A DNA stretch of 28,423 nt. Origin: a virus. The notes beneath the pieces were generated by a model, which worked only from the letters and a program-made list of their open reading frames with translations, had not been told where the DNA came from and made no database searches. Position numbers and translations under genes: made by a program. The stretch is from IMG/VR virus record IMGVR_UViG_3300037246_001340, positions 1 to 28,423 of that record; one strand, given 5' to 3'. Shown here piece after piece: positions 1 to 6,742 of the stretch. Position 1 is the first letter of the stretch, and each line of letters starts with the position of its first letter.

Positions 1-138
1 CGTGGCGGAACCGCTCTCCCGGAGGAGGAATTGAAGGCGTACCTCGAAGGCGCTGCAGATGACGACGGGCTGACCCCGGAGCAGGTCGAGGTCCTTCGGA
101 GCTTGCGAGAAGATGCGGGATGCAGCCAGATTGAGTAA
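1..138 (+). CDS. Hypothetical protein, 3' end only (truncated by window edge)
   Basis: An open frame runs from the first base to a TAA stop, giving 45 C-terminal residues that end in VLRSLREDAGCSQIE. It is acidic and mostly helical in character, with the segment LTPEQVEVLRSLRE looking like a short amphipathic helix. The start lies outside the window. It is followed by 27 bases and then another small gene on the same strand, so it probably belongs to the same late operon. No family is recognised and no function is proposed. The frame is supported by GC-rich third codon positions and by its continuity with the gene series. Confidence 0.6.
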   Translation, partial: RGGTALPEEELKAYLEGAADDDGLTPEQVEVLRSLREDAGCSQIE

Positions 139-165
139 CCGCCACCACCCAGGACGGAGTCACCG

Positions 166-555
166 ATGAGCTTCCCGAAGATCCCCAGCGGCCTACTCAA
201 GGCGCTTGCAGGACTCGCGATAGGCGAAGTCACCAAACGCCTTGGCGACGACGAAGAGGACGACCCGACGCCAGAGAACATGGCCGAGGCGTTCGAGGCG
301 CTGGAGCTTCCAGACTCGGACGCATCCCTCTTCGCCGCGCAGGTCGTGGCGGACCTCTTCACCGAGGAGCGGACGGACCAGATGCTGGCACTCCTCGCGG
401 AGAAGATCAGCCTGCCTCTCGGGGTGGAGGGTGTGGTCATCCGTGCGCTCGACGATCAGTTGCCCGAAGTCTTGCGCGGCCCGATCCTCGGGTCGCTCGG
501 GTATCAGTGGACGGAATCGGGGGTCGAACCCCTCCCGGAGCAGCCACCTGAATAG
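166..555 (+). CDS. Hypothetical small acidic phage protein
   Basis: This 129-residue protein starts at an ATG with GGAG about nine bases upstream. The N-terminus (residues 1-25) is basic and hydrophobic (PSGLLKALAGLAIGEVTKRL), followed by an acidic patch (DDEEDDP) and then a predicted all-helical body. The C-terminus ends in a Pro/Glu-rich tail. The hydrophobic N-terminus could be an amphipathic helix, but no clear signal peptidase site follows it. It lies two genes upstream of the large terminase, where small terminases or membrane proteins often sit. No DNA-binding motif is evident, so a small-terminase role is only positional speculation. Function unknown. Confidence 0.75.
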   Translation: MSFPKIPSGLLKALAGLAIGEVTKRLGDDEEDDPTPENMAEAFEALELPDSDASLFAAQVVADLFTEERTDQMLALLAEKISLPLGVEGVVIRALDDQLPEVLRGPILGSLGYQWTESGVEPLPEQPPE

Positions 556-570
556 AGAGGGGCCCGTGTC

Positions 571-903
571 ATGTGGGATTCTCTCAACGAGGTACTTACC
601 GCGTTGCCACCGACCATGAAGGCGGTCTCCGCCCTCATCGGGTCTGCGTCGGTGGGCGCACTCGCGATGCTCGGTGTCGGGGGGTGGCTGGGCATCCCCG
701 CCAAAGTCGAAACCCAAACCCTGGACATCGCCCGCAACAGGGCATCGATCACCATTATGCAGGCCGACCTTGCCAACGGCTCGGCGGAACGGAGGCGGAT
801 CCTGTGCCTCATCGAATTGCAGCTTCGCGATATCGTGGTAGCTCCGCTCGAAGTGAACCGCCTGTGCCCCATAACCAGGTCGCGTACGGCGGGCGATGAC
901 TGA
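571..903 (+). CDS. Small membrane protein upstream of terminase
   Basis: The protein has 110 residues and starts at an ATG preceded by an AGAGAGG-like ribosome site. Residues about 19-43 (AVSALIGSASVGALAMLGVG and onward) form one credible membrane segment. The following 50 residues look like a helical, possibly coiled-coil soluble part (VETQTLDIARNRASITIMQ). This layout of one membrane helix plus a coiled coil is seen in small phage membrane proteins such as holin accessory or spanin-like proteins. No lipobox or Rz-type motif is present, so the role is unassigned. Its last 8 bases overlap the terminase start (ATGACTGA), implying translational coupling. Confidence 0.75.
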   Translation: MWDSLNEVLTALPPTMKAVSALIGSASVGALAMLGVGGWLGIPAKVETQTLDIARNRASITIMQADLANGSAERRRILCLIELQLRDIVVAPLEVNRLCPITRSRTAGDD

Positions 904-2398
904 ACAGAAGGTCGTCTGGAAGCCACTCAGTGAGCCCCAGAGGGCCTTCTGTGCCTCGACGGAGACTGAGGTTCTGTACGGCGGAGCCAAGGGCTGCGCG
1001 AAGAGTGACGCGATCCTGTTCGCCGCCCTCTCTCAGGTACACCTGGAGCGCTACAAAGCCCTGATTCTCAGGCAGACGTTTCCGGAGGTCCAGGAACTCA
1101 TTGACCGATCCCACCGCAGCTTCCCCGAGATGTCCAATCCGCCCAAGTGGGCCGGGGACCTGAGGAGGTGGACGTTCCCTGGTGGTGGCATTTTGCAGTT
1201 CGGATACTGCAAGACGAAGGATGAGGTCCAGCGCTACCACGGCCAGGAGTGGGCCTACATCGGGTTCGATGAGGTCGGCGACGTTCAGGACGAGCGCGTC
1301 TGGGTCATGCTCATGGCGGAGAACCGGTGCCCGAATCCGGAGGTGATCCGGATGATGCGCGGAACCGCGAACCCCGGTAAGCCTGGGCACCCCTGGATCA
1401 AGCGGCGCTTCATCGACAAGTGCGGGAAGAAGGGCGAGAAGATCTACAGGTTCAAGTACAAGATGCCCGGCGGCCTGGAGGCCACGATCAGCAGGCGTTT
1501 CATCCCGGCCAGGGTGACCGACAACCCCATCTACGCCAACGATGCCACCTACATGGCGACCCTGTTCAGCCTGCCCGAGATGCTCCGCCGGCAGCTTCTG
1601 TACGGGGACTGGGACGCGGGCTTCGGGATGGCGCTCGACGAACTCAACGAGGACATACACCTCGTGCGGGCGTTCCCGATCCCGCCCAACTGGATCCAAT
1701 TCGGAGCCTTCGACTGGGGCTTCAGCCACCCCTGGGTCTTCGGTCACTACGCCGTGAGCGAGGACGGCGTGATCTTCAAGGTGAACTCCTACACCGGCCG
1801 CCTGCAGTCCGACCGACTCATCGGCGAAGCGATCAAGCACCACGTCAACGTGGAGGATCTTCGCTACATCGTCGCTGGCCATGACTGCTGGGCCCACCAC
1901 GGTGCCCGTAGAGACGACACGACGCCCTCCACGTCCGAGAGATTCGCCGACATGGGCATCCACCTCACACGAGCGTCTGTGGCGCGTTACGCGGGCCTCA
2001 GGAACTTCAGGGAGCAGGTCGCTTACAAGGGCCAACTGGAGGGCGGAGACGATGGCGAGCCCAACTTCTACATCATGGACACGCCCGGCAATATAGGTTG
2101 CTTCGAGAGCATCCAGAACATGATCGTCAACCCGGACGATCCGGAGGACGCGCTGAAGGTGAACGCCGACCCGATCACCGGGGAGGGCGGAGACGACTTC
2201 TACGACGAGACGCGCTACGCCCTGGCCTCACGTCCCGGCCGCGCCAAGTCCAACTGGGCGGACCAGGAAGTGCGGGCGTTTGCACGCTCAACCCTCATGT
2301 TCGAGATGGAGAAGAGCCGCCGCCACACGAGCAGGGGCACGATCGTGACCCCACAGGACCAGGAACTACATGACCTATTCGTTGAAGGGATGATCTGA
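896..2398 (+). CDS. terL: Terminase large subunit (DNA-packaging ATPase/nuclease)
   Basis: This 500-residue protein is the motor that cuts concatemeric phage DNA and pumps it through the portal. The ATPase half shows a Walker A-type loop at residues 29-39 (GGAKGCAKSDA) and a Walker B at 121-126 (YIGFDE, with D125 and E126). A GTANPG coupling-type motif follows. The nuclease half has the expected spaced acidic residues: D273 in FDWGFSHPW, D330 in AGHDCW, and D433/D434/D437 in GGDDFYDE. Length and motif order fit Terminase_6-type large subunits. It overlaps the previous gene by 8 bases and the next by 1 (TGATG). The packaging type (cos, pac or direct terminal repeats) cannot be read from the sequence alone. 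Confidence 0.96.
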   Translation: MTEQKVVWKPLSEPQRAFCASTETEVLYGGAKGCAKSDAILFAALSQVHLERYKALILRQTFPEVQELIDRSHRSFPEMSNPPKWAGDLRRWTFPGGGILQFGYCKTKDEVQRYHGQEWAYIGFDEVGDVQDERVWVMLMAENRCPNPEVIRMMRGTANPGKPGHPWIKRRFIDKCGKKGEKIYRFKYKMPGGLEATISRRFIPARVTDNPIYANDATYMATLFSLPEMLRRQLLYGDWDAGFGMALDELNEDIHLVRAFPIPPNWIQFGAFDWGFSHPWVFGHYAVSEDGVIFKVNSYTGRLQSDRLIGEAIKHHVNVEDLRYIVAGHDCWAHHGARRDDTTPSTSERFADMGIHLTRASVARYAGLRNFREQVAYKGQLEGGDDGEPNFYIMDTPGNIGCFESIQNMIVNPDDPEDALKVNADPITGEGGDDFYDETRYALASRPGRAKSNWADQEVRAFARSTLMFEMEKSRRHTSRGTIVTPQDQELHDLFVEGMI

Positions 2399-2673
2399 TG
2401 GCTGCAGGAGATAACGGCGAGGCCGAGAAAGGCCCTCAACTGATGGTCGGGGCCGAGACCCTGGAAGAGTTTTTCCATGAGTCGAGAAGGGGGATCCGGG
2501 TCACCCGCGAGCAGCTACTCCGGGTGATTGCGCTCTACGCCCAGAAGCTGGACGTGCAGGAGGCCATGGAGGTCCTCGCGTTCGGGCTTCGCGGCTCTCT
2601 CCGGCAGATGATCAAGGAAGAGCGGGAGGCGCAGGAGGCGGAGAGCAAGAGCGGCATCCTCATAGTCCCATGA
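2398..2673 (+). CDS. Hypothetical small helical protein downstream of terL
   Basis: This 91-residue protein starts at the ATG overlapping the terminase stop (TGATG), so it is probably translated by re-initiation. The central part (residues 20-75) is predicted helical, and a charged segment near the C-terminus (KEEREAQEAESKS) could form a coiled coil. The segment TREQLLRVIALYAQKLD could be a short helical DNA- or protein-binding bundle. A small-terminase role would fit the neighbourhood, but no recognised helix-turn-helix is present and the protein is short for that family. Function unknown. It overlaps the next gene by four bases. Confidence 0.75.
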   Translation: MAAGDNGEAEKGPQLMVGAETLEEFFHESRRGIRVTREQLLRVIALYAQKLDVQEAMEVLAFGLRGSLRQMIKEEREAQEAESKSGILIVP

Positions 2674-3056
2674 TGGCACTCGGGGTTCTGGGCTGGGTTC
2701 TGGCAGCCCTGATGGTCGGATTATGGCTTGGGGAAAGGACTTCCAGGCTATATCTCCAGAACATCCAGTTCTACGGGCAACCGAACCCCCTGCAGACTGC
2801 CACGGCCTGGTCTGACGAAACCCCAGAGGATCGCGTCGAGAAGACGATCGACCAGATCGAGGATGTCATGGGCACTCGCGTGACGAGGTCGGGCCCCGGC
2901 GTGGACGGCAAGGTCGAGTACGACGAGGACACGATCGAGAACGGCGTGGAATACCTGCTGTCTGAGGCCAGGGAGCACGGTGAACAGTTGAGCAGGGAGG
3001 CGGCGACAGAGGAGGTCGAGCGCATGCTCGCGGCCGAGGGACCGAACATGGAATGA
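2670..3056 (+). CDS. Hypothetical protein with N-terminal membrane anchor
   Basis: The protein has 128 residues, with an ATG overlapping the previous stop as ATGA; a second in-frame ATG follows directly (MMAL). Residues about 3-21 (ALGVLGWVLAALMVGLWLG) form a single strongly hydrophobic helix at the extreme N-terminus. An acidic soluble tail of about 100 residues follows, so the product is probably an N-terminally anchored inner-membrane protein or an uncleaved signal anchor. The tail is rich in Glu and Asp and predicted helical at its end. No family is recognised. It is the second membrane protein near terL and may be part of a host-takeover or lysis-control set, but that is inference. Confidence 0.75.
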   Translation: MMALGVLGWVLAALMVGLWLGERTSRLYLQNIQFYGQPNPLQTATAWSDETPEDRVEKTIDQIEDVMGTRVTRSGPGVDGKVEYDEDTIENGVEYLLSEAREHGEQLSREAATEEVERMLAAEGPNME

Positions 3057-3361
3057 GGGAAGACGCTGCAGATCTCAGGGCGAACCTCCCGCCATGGCCC
3101 AGGGTCCCGTTGTTCGAGGCCTTCACCACGATGGAGAGCCTCGTGGTGGCCCTGATCGTACGTGGCGAGACCTACCGGCAGGTGTCGTTGAGGCTGCATA
3201 TCGGGCGGACCACGGTGAATTTCCACGCCAAAAACGCAGCCCGCAAGATTCCAGGCGACGACACGCTGAAGCCGCAAACGAAGCTGCACTTCTGGGCTCG
3301 TGGTGCGACCCTCGAACAGCTTACAGGAGAGGCCTGGCTGCCCACCCCACCGTCGAAATGA
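3053..3361 (+). CDS. LuxR/GerE-type helix-turn-helix protein
   Basis: This 102-residue protein overlaps the previous gene by ATGA. Residues about 25-66 match the LuxR/GerE DNA-binding pattern: a hydrophobic first helix (MESLVVALIVRGET), the turn and helix YRQVSLRLHIG, and the recognition helix RTTVNFHAKNAARKI, equivalent to the conserved TVxxHxxxixxKL. There is no receiver or ligand-binding domain, so it is a stand-alone HTH. Such proteins in phages may regulate transcription or, beside terL, could serve as the DNA-recognition small terminase. An inverted repeat lies directly downstream (3397-3434) and is a possible target. Confidence in the HTH is good; the role is uncertain. Confidence 0.8.
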   Translation: MREDAADLRANLPPWPRVPLFEAFTTMESLVVALIVRGETYRQVSLRLHIGRTTVNFHAKNAARKIPGDDTLKPQTKLHFWARGATLEQLTGEAWLPTPPSK

Positions 3362-3393
3362 TGCGCGGGCGAAGAGTTTGTTGTATAGATAGG

Positions 3394-3440
3394 GCCATAC
3401 GCTAACTCCCACCCACCCACAAAATTGAGCGTATCATGGC
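3394..3440 (+). promoter_or_regulatory. Inverted repeat or hairpin spanning the start codon of the 3436 gene
   Basis: ATACGCT at 3397-3403 is the exact reverse complement of AGCGTAT at 3428-3434, with a C-rich spacer between them. GCC at 3394-3396 can also pair with GGC at 3438-3440, leaving C-A-T at 3435-3437 bulged. In RNA this would place the AUG of the 3436 gene inside a hairpin. In DNA it could be an operator for the HTH protein encoded just upstream. No strong Shine-Dalgarno precedes this start. Seen in sequence; the regulatory role is inference. Confidence 0.4.
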
Positions 3441-4599
3441 AGAGAAACCAACACGTCTGAAGCTCCCATCCCCCGACGCCCGCGTGGCGCGTTCTCCGTT
3501 CGAGGGCCGACCGGCCGGCTTCCTGGATGTAGGCGGCGTGGCCGCTTCCGGCATCCTGACCCTCGTAGGGGAACCGGCTGCAGGTGATGTCGTCGTCCTC
3601 GACGCCAAGACGTACACCTTCGAGGGGGTCGCCGCTGAAGAGATCCTGACCTTCGGGGCGAACGCCTCCGACCTCGAAACCGTCACCATCGACGGCAAGG
3701 TCTACACCTTCGATGACACTACGCTCGATAACATCGACGGGCATGTTCTGATCGGGGCCTTGGCCACGGACTCGCTCGACAACCTGATCGCCGCGATCAC
3801 GCTGGGCGCGGGCTCTGGGACGCTCTACGCAGCCGCCACGACCCTGCATCCGACCGTGTCTGTGGCAGCCGGAGCGGGCGACACGATGGACGCCATCGCC
3901 AAAGCCAAAGGCACCGCTGGCAACTCCATAGCGGTCCTCAGCGGCGTCACGGGCGGCTGGGGTGCCAGTCCCATGTCCGGTGGCCTGAGCCTCACGAACG
4001 TGAACGGAAACGTCTTCATCGGAGACTCGGGGCCAGATGGGGCGATCGCGAACCTCGTAGCCGCCATCGTCCTGGGCGCTGGCTCGGGCACCGCGTATGC
4101 AGCCGCGATGACGCTCCACCCGACCATCACCGCTGCCGAAGGTGCCCTCATCACGATGGACGCCACGGCCAAGGATCAGGGCGTGGCCGGAAACGCCCTC
4201 GTGAGCACCACGGACATATCGGCGGCTACGTGGGCCCCTGCCGCAACCCTGGGAGGCGGCGTAGATCCTGGGGATGCGGTCGCCTTCGTGCCCATCGTCC
4301 AGTGGGGCAAGATGCGTATCAGGCTGCAGGTCACGGGTGCGGACGGCACCCTTGGCGTCGAATTCTGCAGGCCCGCTCGTAATAGGGTGCCCTCGACGGG
4401 CCTGGCCTTCATCTACGGAGAGGACCAGCCAGCCGTCGATGCGTCGGCCTTTGCGGACGGTGTGGAATTGTCCCTGGAGATCACCGCCACAGAGCACCAG
4501 GGGGAGAACTGGCTGAAGCTCACCCTGAGCCCCACAGACGACGGCGCCGTCCTCGACTTCCTCGACATCAGCGGCGAACTGCTCGGCCTGTACCACTAG
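3436..4599 (+). CDS. Virion surface or fibre-like protein with repeated beta modules
   Basis: The product has 387 residues. Residues about 70-183 and 184-275 are two copies of a module with the pattern VTIDGKVYTF ... NGxVxIG ... SLDNLIAAI ... GAGSGTxYAAAxTLHPT ... TMDAxAK; a decayed partial copy (residues 39-64) precedes them. The 124-165 and 214-256 segments are about 90 residues apart and clearly similar. The same module occurs in the protein encoded at 17893. From memory, this pattern recurs in phage fibre and tail proteins. The C-terminal 100 residues look like a beta-sandwich (MRIRLQVTGADGTLGVEF). It starts the first structural gene block after a non-coding gap. A fibre or decoration role is inferred. 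Confidence 0.85.
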   Translation: MAEKPTRLKLPSPDARVARSPFEGRPAGFLDVGGVAASGILTLVGEPAAGDVVVLDAKTYTFEGVAAEEILTFGANASDLETVTIDGKVYTFDDTTLDNIDGHVLIGALATDSLDNLIAAITLGAGSGTLYAAATTLHPTVSVAAGAGDTMDAIAKAKGTAGNSIAVLSGVTGGWGASPMSGGLSLTNVNGNVFIGDSGPDGAIANLVAAIVLGAGSGTAYAAAMTLHPTITAAEGALITMDATAKDQGVAGNALVSTTDISAATWAPAATLGGGVDPGDAVAFVPIVQWGKMRIRLQVTGADGTLGVEFCRPARNRVPSTGLAFIYGEDQPAVDASAFADGVELSLEITATEHQGENWLKLTLSPTDDGAVLDFLDISGELLGLYH

Positions 4600-4602
4600 G
4601 CC

Positions 4603-5478
4603 ATGGGGTTCTCTGGCACGGAGGTAAGTGAGAAGGGATTCCCCAAGGGCTGGAACCCTGACGCGGACGACCTGGCTTCGCAGCGGGTCTTCCGCGTCAC
4701 CCAGCTTCTTGAGGCCATGGTCTTCCGGCCCTGGTCCTGGGACATCTTCAACTCCCTCCACCTCAAGTACGCCTTCCACGGAGGCCTGATCGACACAGGG
4801 GCCGACTGGCTGCTCATCCCGGACGGCACCGTGACCCTGGTGGATGACGCCACCAACTTCGTTGAGCGTTCCGATGGCGGGGTGGTTGCGGTGAACCAGG
4901 TCGGCTTCACCTACGTCGGATTCATTCCGATGGCCCAGATTGGGGCTGCAAACGGCGGCTTCGTCTCCACCAGCTACATCGATCGACGCCCAGATATCGG
5001 AGGGGCTCCGTCTGGTGGAGGCGGCACGACTTCATTCAGTCAGTTGACAGGCCAGATCTTCGACGCTCAGGTACCGCTGTCAGCCGTGAAACAGTGGGAA
5101 GCGTTCCTCGATATCTCGTTCGCCCAGATGACCGATCAGATCTTCGATGCTCAGGTGCCGGAGAGCGCGGTCACGCAGCATGAGGCGGCCCTCAGCCTGC
5201 TGTTCACCCAGCTAACGGATCAGATCGCAGATGCTCAGGTACCAGAGTCGGCCGTGACTCAGCACGAGGCCGCCTTGAGCCTGCTGTTCACTCAACTCAC
5301 CGACCAGATTGCGGACGCTCAGGTGCCCAAGAGTGCCGTGTGGCAGCACATCCTTCCGGAGCTACCGGCACCCTTCGAGACCCTGGCAGGGGCCCTGGAC
5401 TTTCTGGTCGCCAGAGCTACGCTCAAGCGTCCGAGAACACCGTCAGATCGAGTTTTCGCCAACGTCACTTTTACCTGA
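4603..5478 (+). CDS. Tail fibre-like protein with four 28-residue repeats
   Basis: This 291-residue protein starts 3 bases after the previous stop. Residues 1-135 are a mixed N-terminal domain with a beta-rich section (LLIPDGTVTLVDD). A Gly/Ser hinge (GGAPSGGGGTTS) leads into four head-to-tail repeats starting at residue 145, each of the type F-x-Q-L/M-T-x-Q-I-x-D-A-Q-V-P-x-S-A-V-x-Q. The repeat phrase QVPxSAVTQHEAAL is a common element of phage tail fibre shafts, where it probably packs as a trimeric helical or beta stalk. The C-terminus is short and basic. The product is probably a host-recognition fibre or its adaptor; the receptor is unknown. Confidence 0.85.
   Translation: MGFSGTEVSEKGFPKGWNPDADDLASQRVFRVTQLLEAMVFRPWSWDIFNSLHLKYAFHGGLIDTGADWLLIPDGTVTLVDDATNFVERSDGGVVAVNQVGFTYVGFIPMAQIGAANGGFVSTSYIDRRPDIGGAPSGGGGTTSFSQLTGQIFDAQVPLSAVKQWEAFLDISFAQMTDQIFDAQVPESAVTQHEAALSLLFTQLTDQIADAQVPESAVTQHEAALSLLFTQLTDQIADAQVPKSAVWQHILPELPAPFETLAGALDFLVARATLKRPRTPSDRVFANVTFT
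5035..5349 (+). repeat. 84-bp in-frame tandem repeat, four copies (last partial)
   Basis: Units begin at 5035, 5119, 5203 and 5287, exactly 84 bp (28 codons) apart, each opening with TTC for Phe. Units 2 and 3 encode nearly the same peptide (differences at the third residue or so and at IFD/IAD), yet their DNA differs at many third codon positions. The duplication is therefore not very recent. The fourth unit stops after SAVWQH at about 5349. Repeat number may vary between related phages. Confidence 0.9.
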
Positions 5479-5485
5479 CTGAACC

Positions 5486-5905
5486 ATGGCAAAAAACACA
5501 GAGCCTGTCTTCACCAAGAGCCCCGTCCTGGGGCAAGCGGCGATCAGCGCGGCCAACACCAACATCGACGGCAGCGGTACTATCGTGGCCGTCGTGGACG
5601 GAGGGGTGGACGGCATCCGAATCGACCAGATCGAGGCCAAGGCGGAGGTGGCCACGACTGCGGGGATGGTCCGACTCTTCCTGTCGATCGACTCGGGCAC
5701 GACCTGGGAACTGTGGCGAGAGATCGACGTGGCAGCGCTCACGCCATCGGCCACCGTACAAGCCTTCGTTGCAGCCCTGAATCTCTCGGTCGCCCTGGAC
5801 GACCCCCCGCTCCTGCTGGCCGACGCCACGATGGTCCTGGGGGCCTCCACCAATAACGCTGAAGCGTTCAACGTCTTCGCGAGAGGTGGCAGCTTCACCG
5901 CATGA
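5486..5905 (+). CDS. Conserved phage structural protein, tail or head associated
   Basis: The product has 139 residues. It has the look of a widespread small phage family, with an opening like MAxxTxPxF, then AAISAANTNIDGSGTIV, a TTAGMVRLFLSIDSG core, LWREIDVAALTPSATVQAF and a closing ASTNNAEAFNVFARGG. It is predicted to be a single beta-sandwich domain without signal or membrane segment. Family members I recall sit beside tail or fibre genes and are annotated as hypothetical or structural, so a virion role is likely but unproven. It starts 8 bases after the fibre gene and overlaps the next gene by four bases (ATGA), showing it is part of one translated block. Confidence 0.85.
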   Translation: MAKNTEPVFTKSPVLGQAAISAANTNIDGSGTIVAVVDGGVDGIRIDQIEAKAEVATTAGMVRLFLSIDSGTTWELWREIDVAALTPSATVQAFVAALNLSVALDDPPLLLADATMVLGASTNNAEAFNVFARGGSFTA

Positions 5906-6714
5906 ACGAGGGTCTCCACGCATCGTCGCAGGGCGGATTCTTCCGCGTCCTCATCGATCAGGCCGACTTTTTCTTTCGGCTCGCGAAGGACGAGATTCCC
6001 AACGCCGGCTACATCAATAAGTTCGGCCACAACGAGGATGTGAGTACGGCCACGACGCCTGAGGACATGTGGCACATCGGAGGCCTCTGGGTGCCTCCTA
6101 CGCAAGCCCGGATCCACAACCTCACCAGCACTGAGGTCAACGACACGATCCTCGGCTCAGGGGCCCGAACGGTGAAGGTCACTGGCCTGACCGCCTGGGA
6201 CCTGCTCCCGGTCACCGAGATCGTCGAGATGGACGGCCAGGGTGACGTGCCCACGGACAACGCCTATGTGATAATCTACCGGATGGAGGTGCTGACATTC
6301 GGGGCGCTGGCCGAGAATGAGGGCCTAATCACAGCTACTGCAGTAACCGACGCCACGATCACGGCGTCGATCGAGGAGAACCACGGCCAGACCATGATGG
6401 CCATTTTCGGGATTCCGGCGCAGCAGAGCCTGCAGTTGTTGAGCTACTACATTGGCTGGAGCCGAACCGGTGGGGCGTCCAACAACGCTGGCGTAACTTT
6501 GCGCGTGAATCAGAGGCCCGACCAGGCGGACGGAGGCTTCGTCGCGAAGCACCACCTGGGCCTCTTCGGGGGGGGAAACACCTATATCCAGCACAAATTC
6601 AAGCCGTATTTCGTCATCGAAGGGCCTGCAATTGTCAAGGTCCAGATCGATGACGTGAGCGCCAACAACACGGACCTCACCGCTGGCTTCGACGGGATCA
6701 TTGTTACAAACTGA
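5902..6714 (+). CDS. Conserved phage virion protein of unknown role
   Basis: This 270-residue protein has the features of a family common in environmental phages. These are an NKFGHNEDVSTATTPEDMWHIGG motif near residues 40-62 (here split over several residues), a beta-rich middle (GSGARTVKVTGL), and an IPAQQSLQLLSYY segment near residue 175. Relatives are usually described as hypothetical structural proteins; a capsid-surface or tail-surface location is plausible. It overlaps the previous gene by ATGA. The C-terminus is again beta-rich and ends with FDGIIVTN. There is no catalytic motif. The next gene, the portal, follows after 28 bases that include an AAGGGA ribosome site. Confidence 0.85.
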   Translation: MNEGLHASSQGGFFRVLIDQADFFFRLAKDEIPNAGYINKFGHNEDVSTATTPEDMWHIGGLWVPPTQARIHNLTSTEVNDTILGSGARTVKVTGLTAWDLLPVTEIVEMDGQGDVPTDNAYVIIYRMEVLTFGALAENEGLITATAVTDATITASIEENHGQTMMAIFGIPAQQSLQLLSYYIGWSRTGGASNNAGVTLRVNQRPDQADGGFVAKHHLGLFGGGNTYIQHKFKPYFVIEGPAIVKVQIDDVSANNTDLTAGFDGIIVTN

Positions 6715-6742
6715 TCGGGAACGACTCTAAGGGACGGACGAC

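Noticed and set aside
3378-3390. Possible sigma-70 promoter around TATAGAT
   Set aside because: Only a weak -10 match and no -35 at proper spacing; not listed as a promoter.
3172-4779. 535-residue open frame on the - strand
   Set aside because: It lies antisense to two convincing + strand structural genes with recognisable modules. Long antisense frames are expected in GC-rich DNA, and its translation has no family-like features.
5035-5349. Regular repeats considered as a CRISPR array
   Set aside because: Units are contiguous 84-bp in-frame coding repeats without unique spacers.
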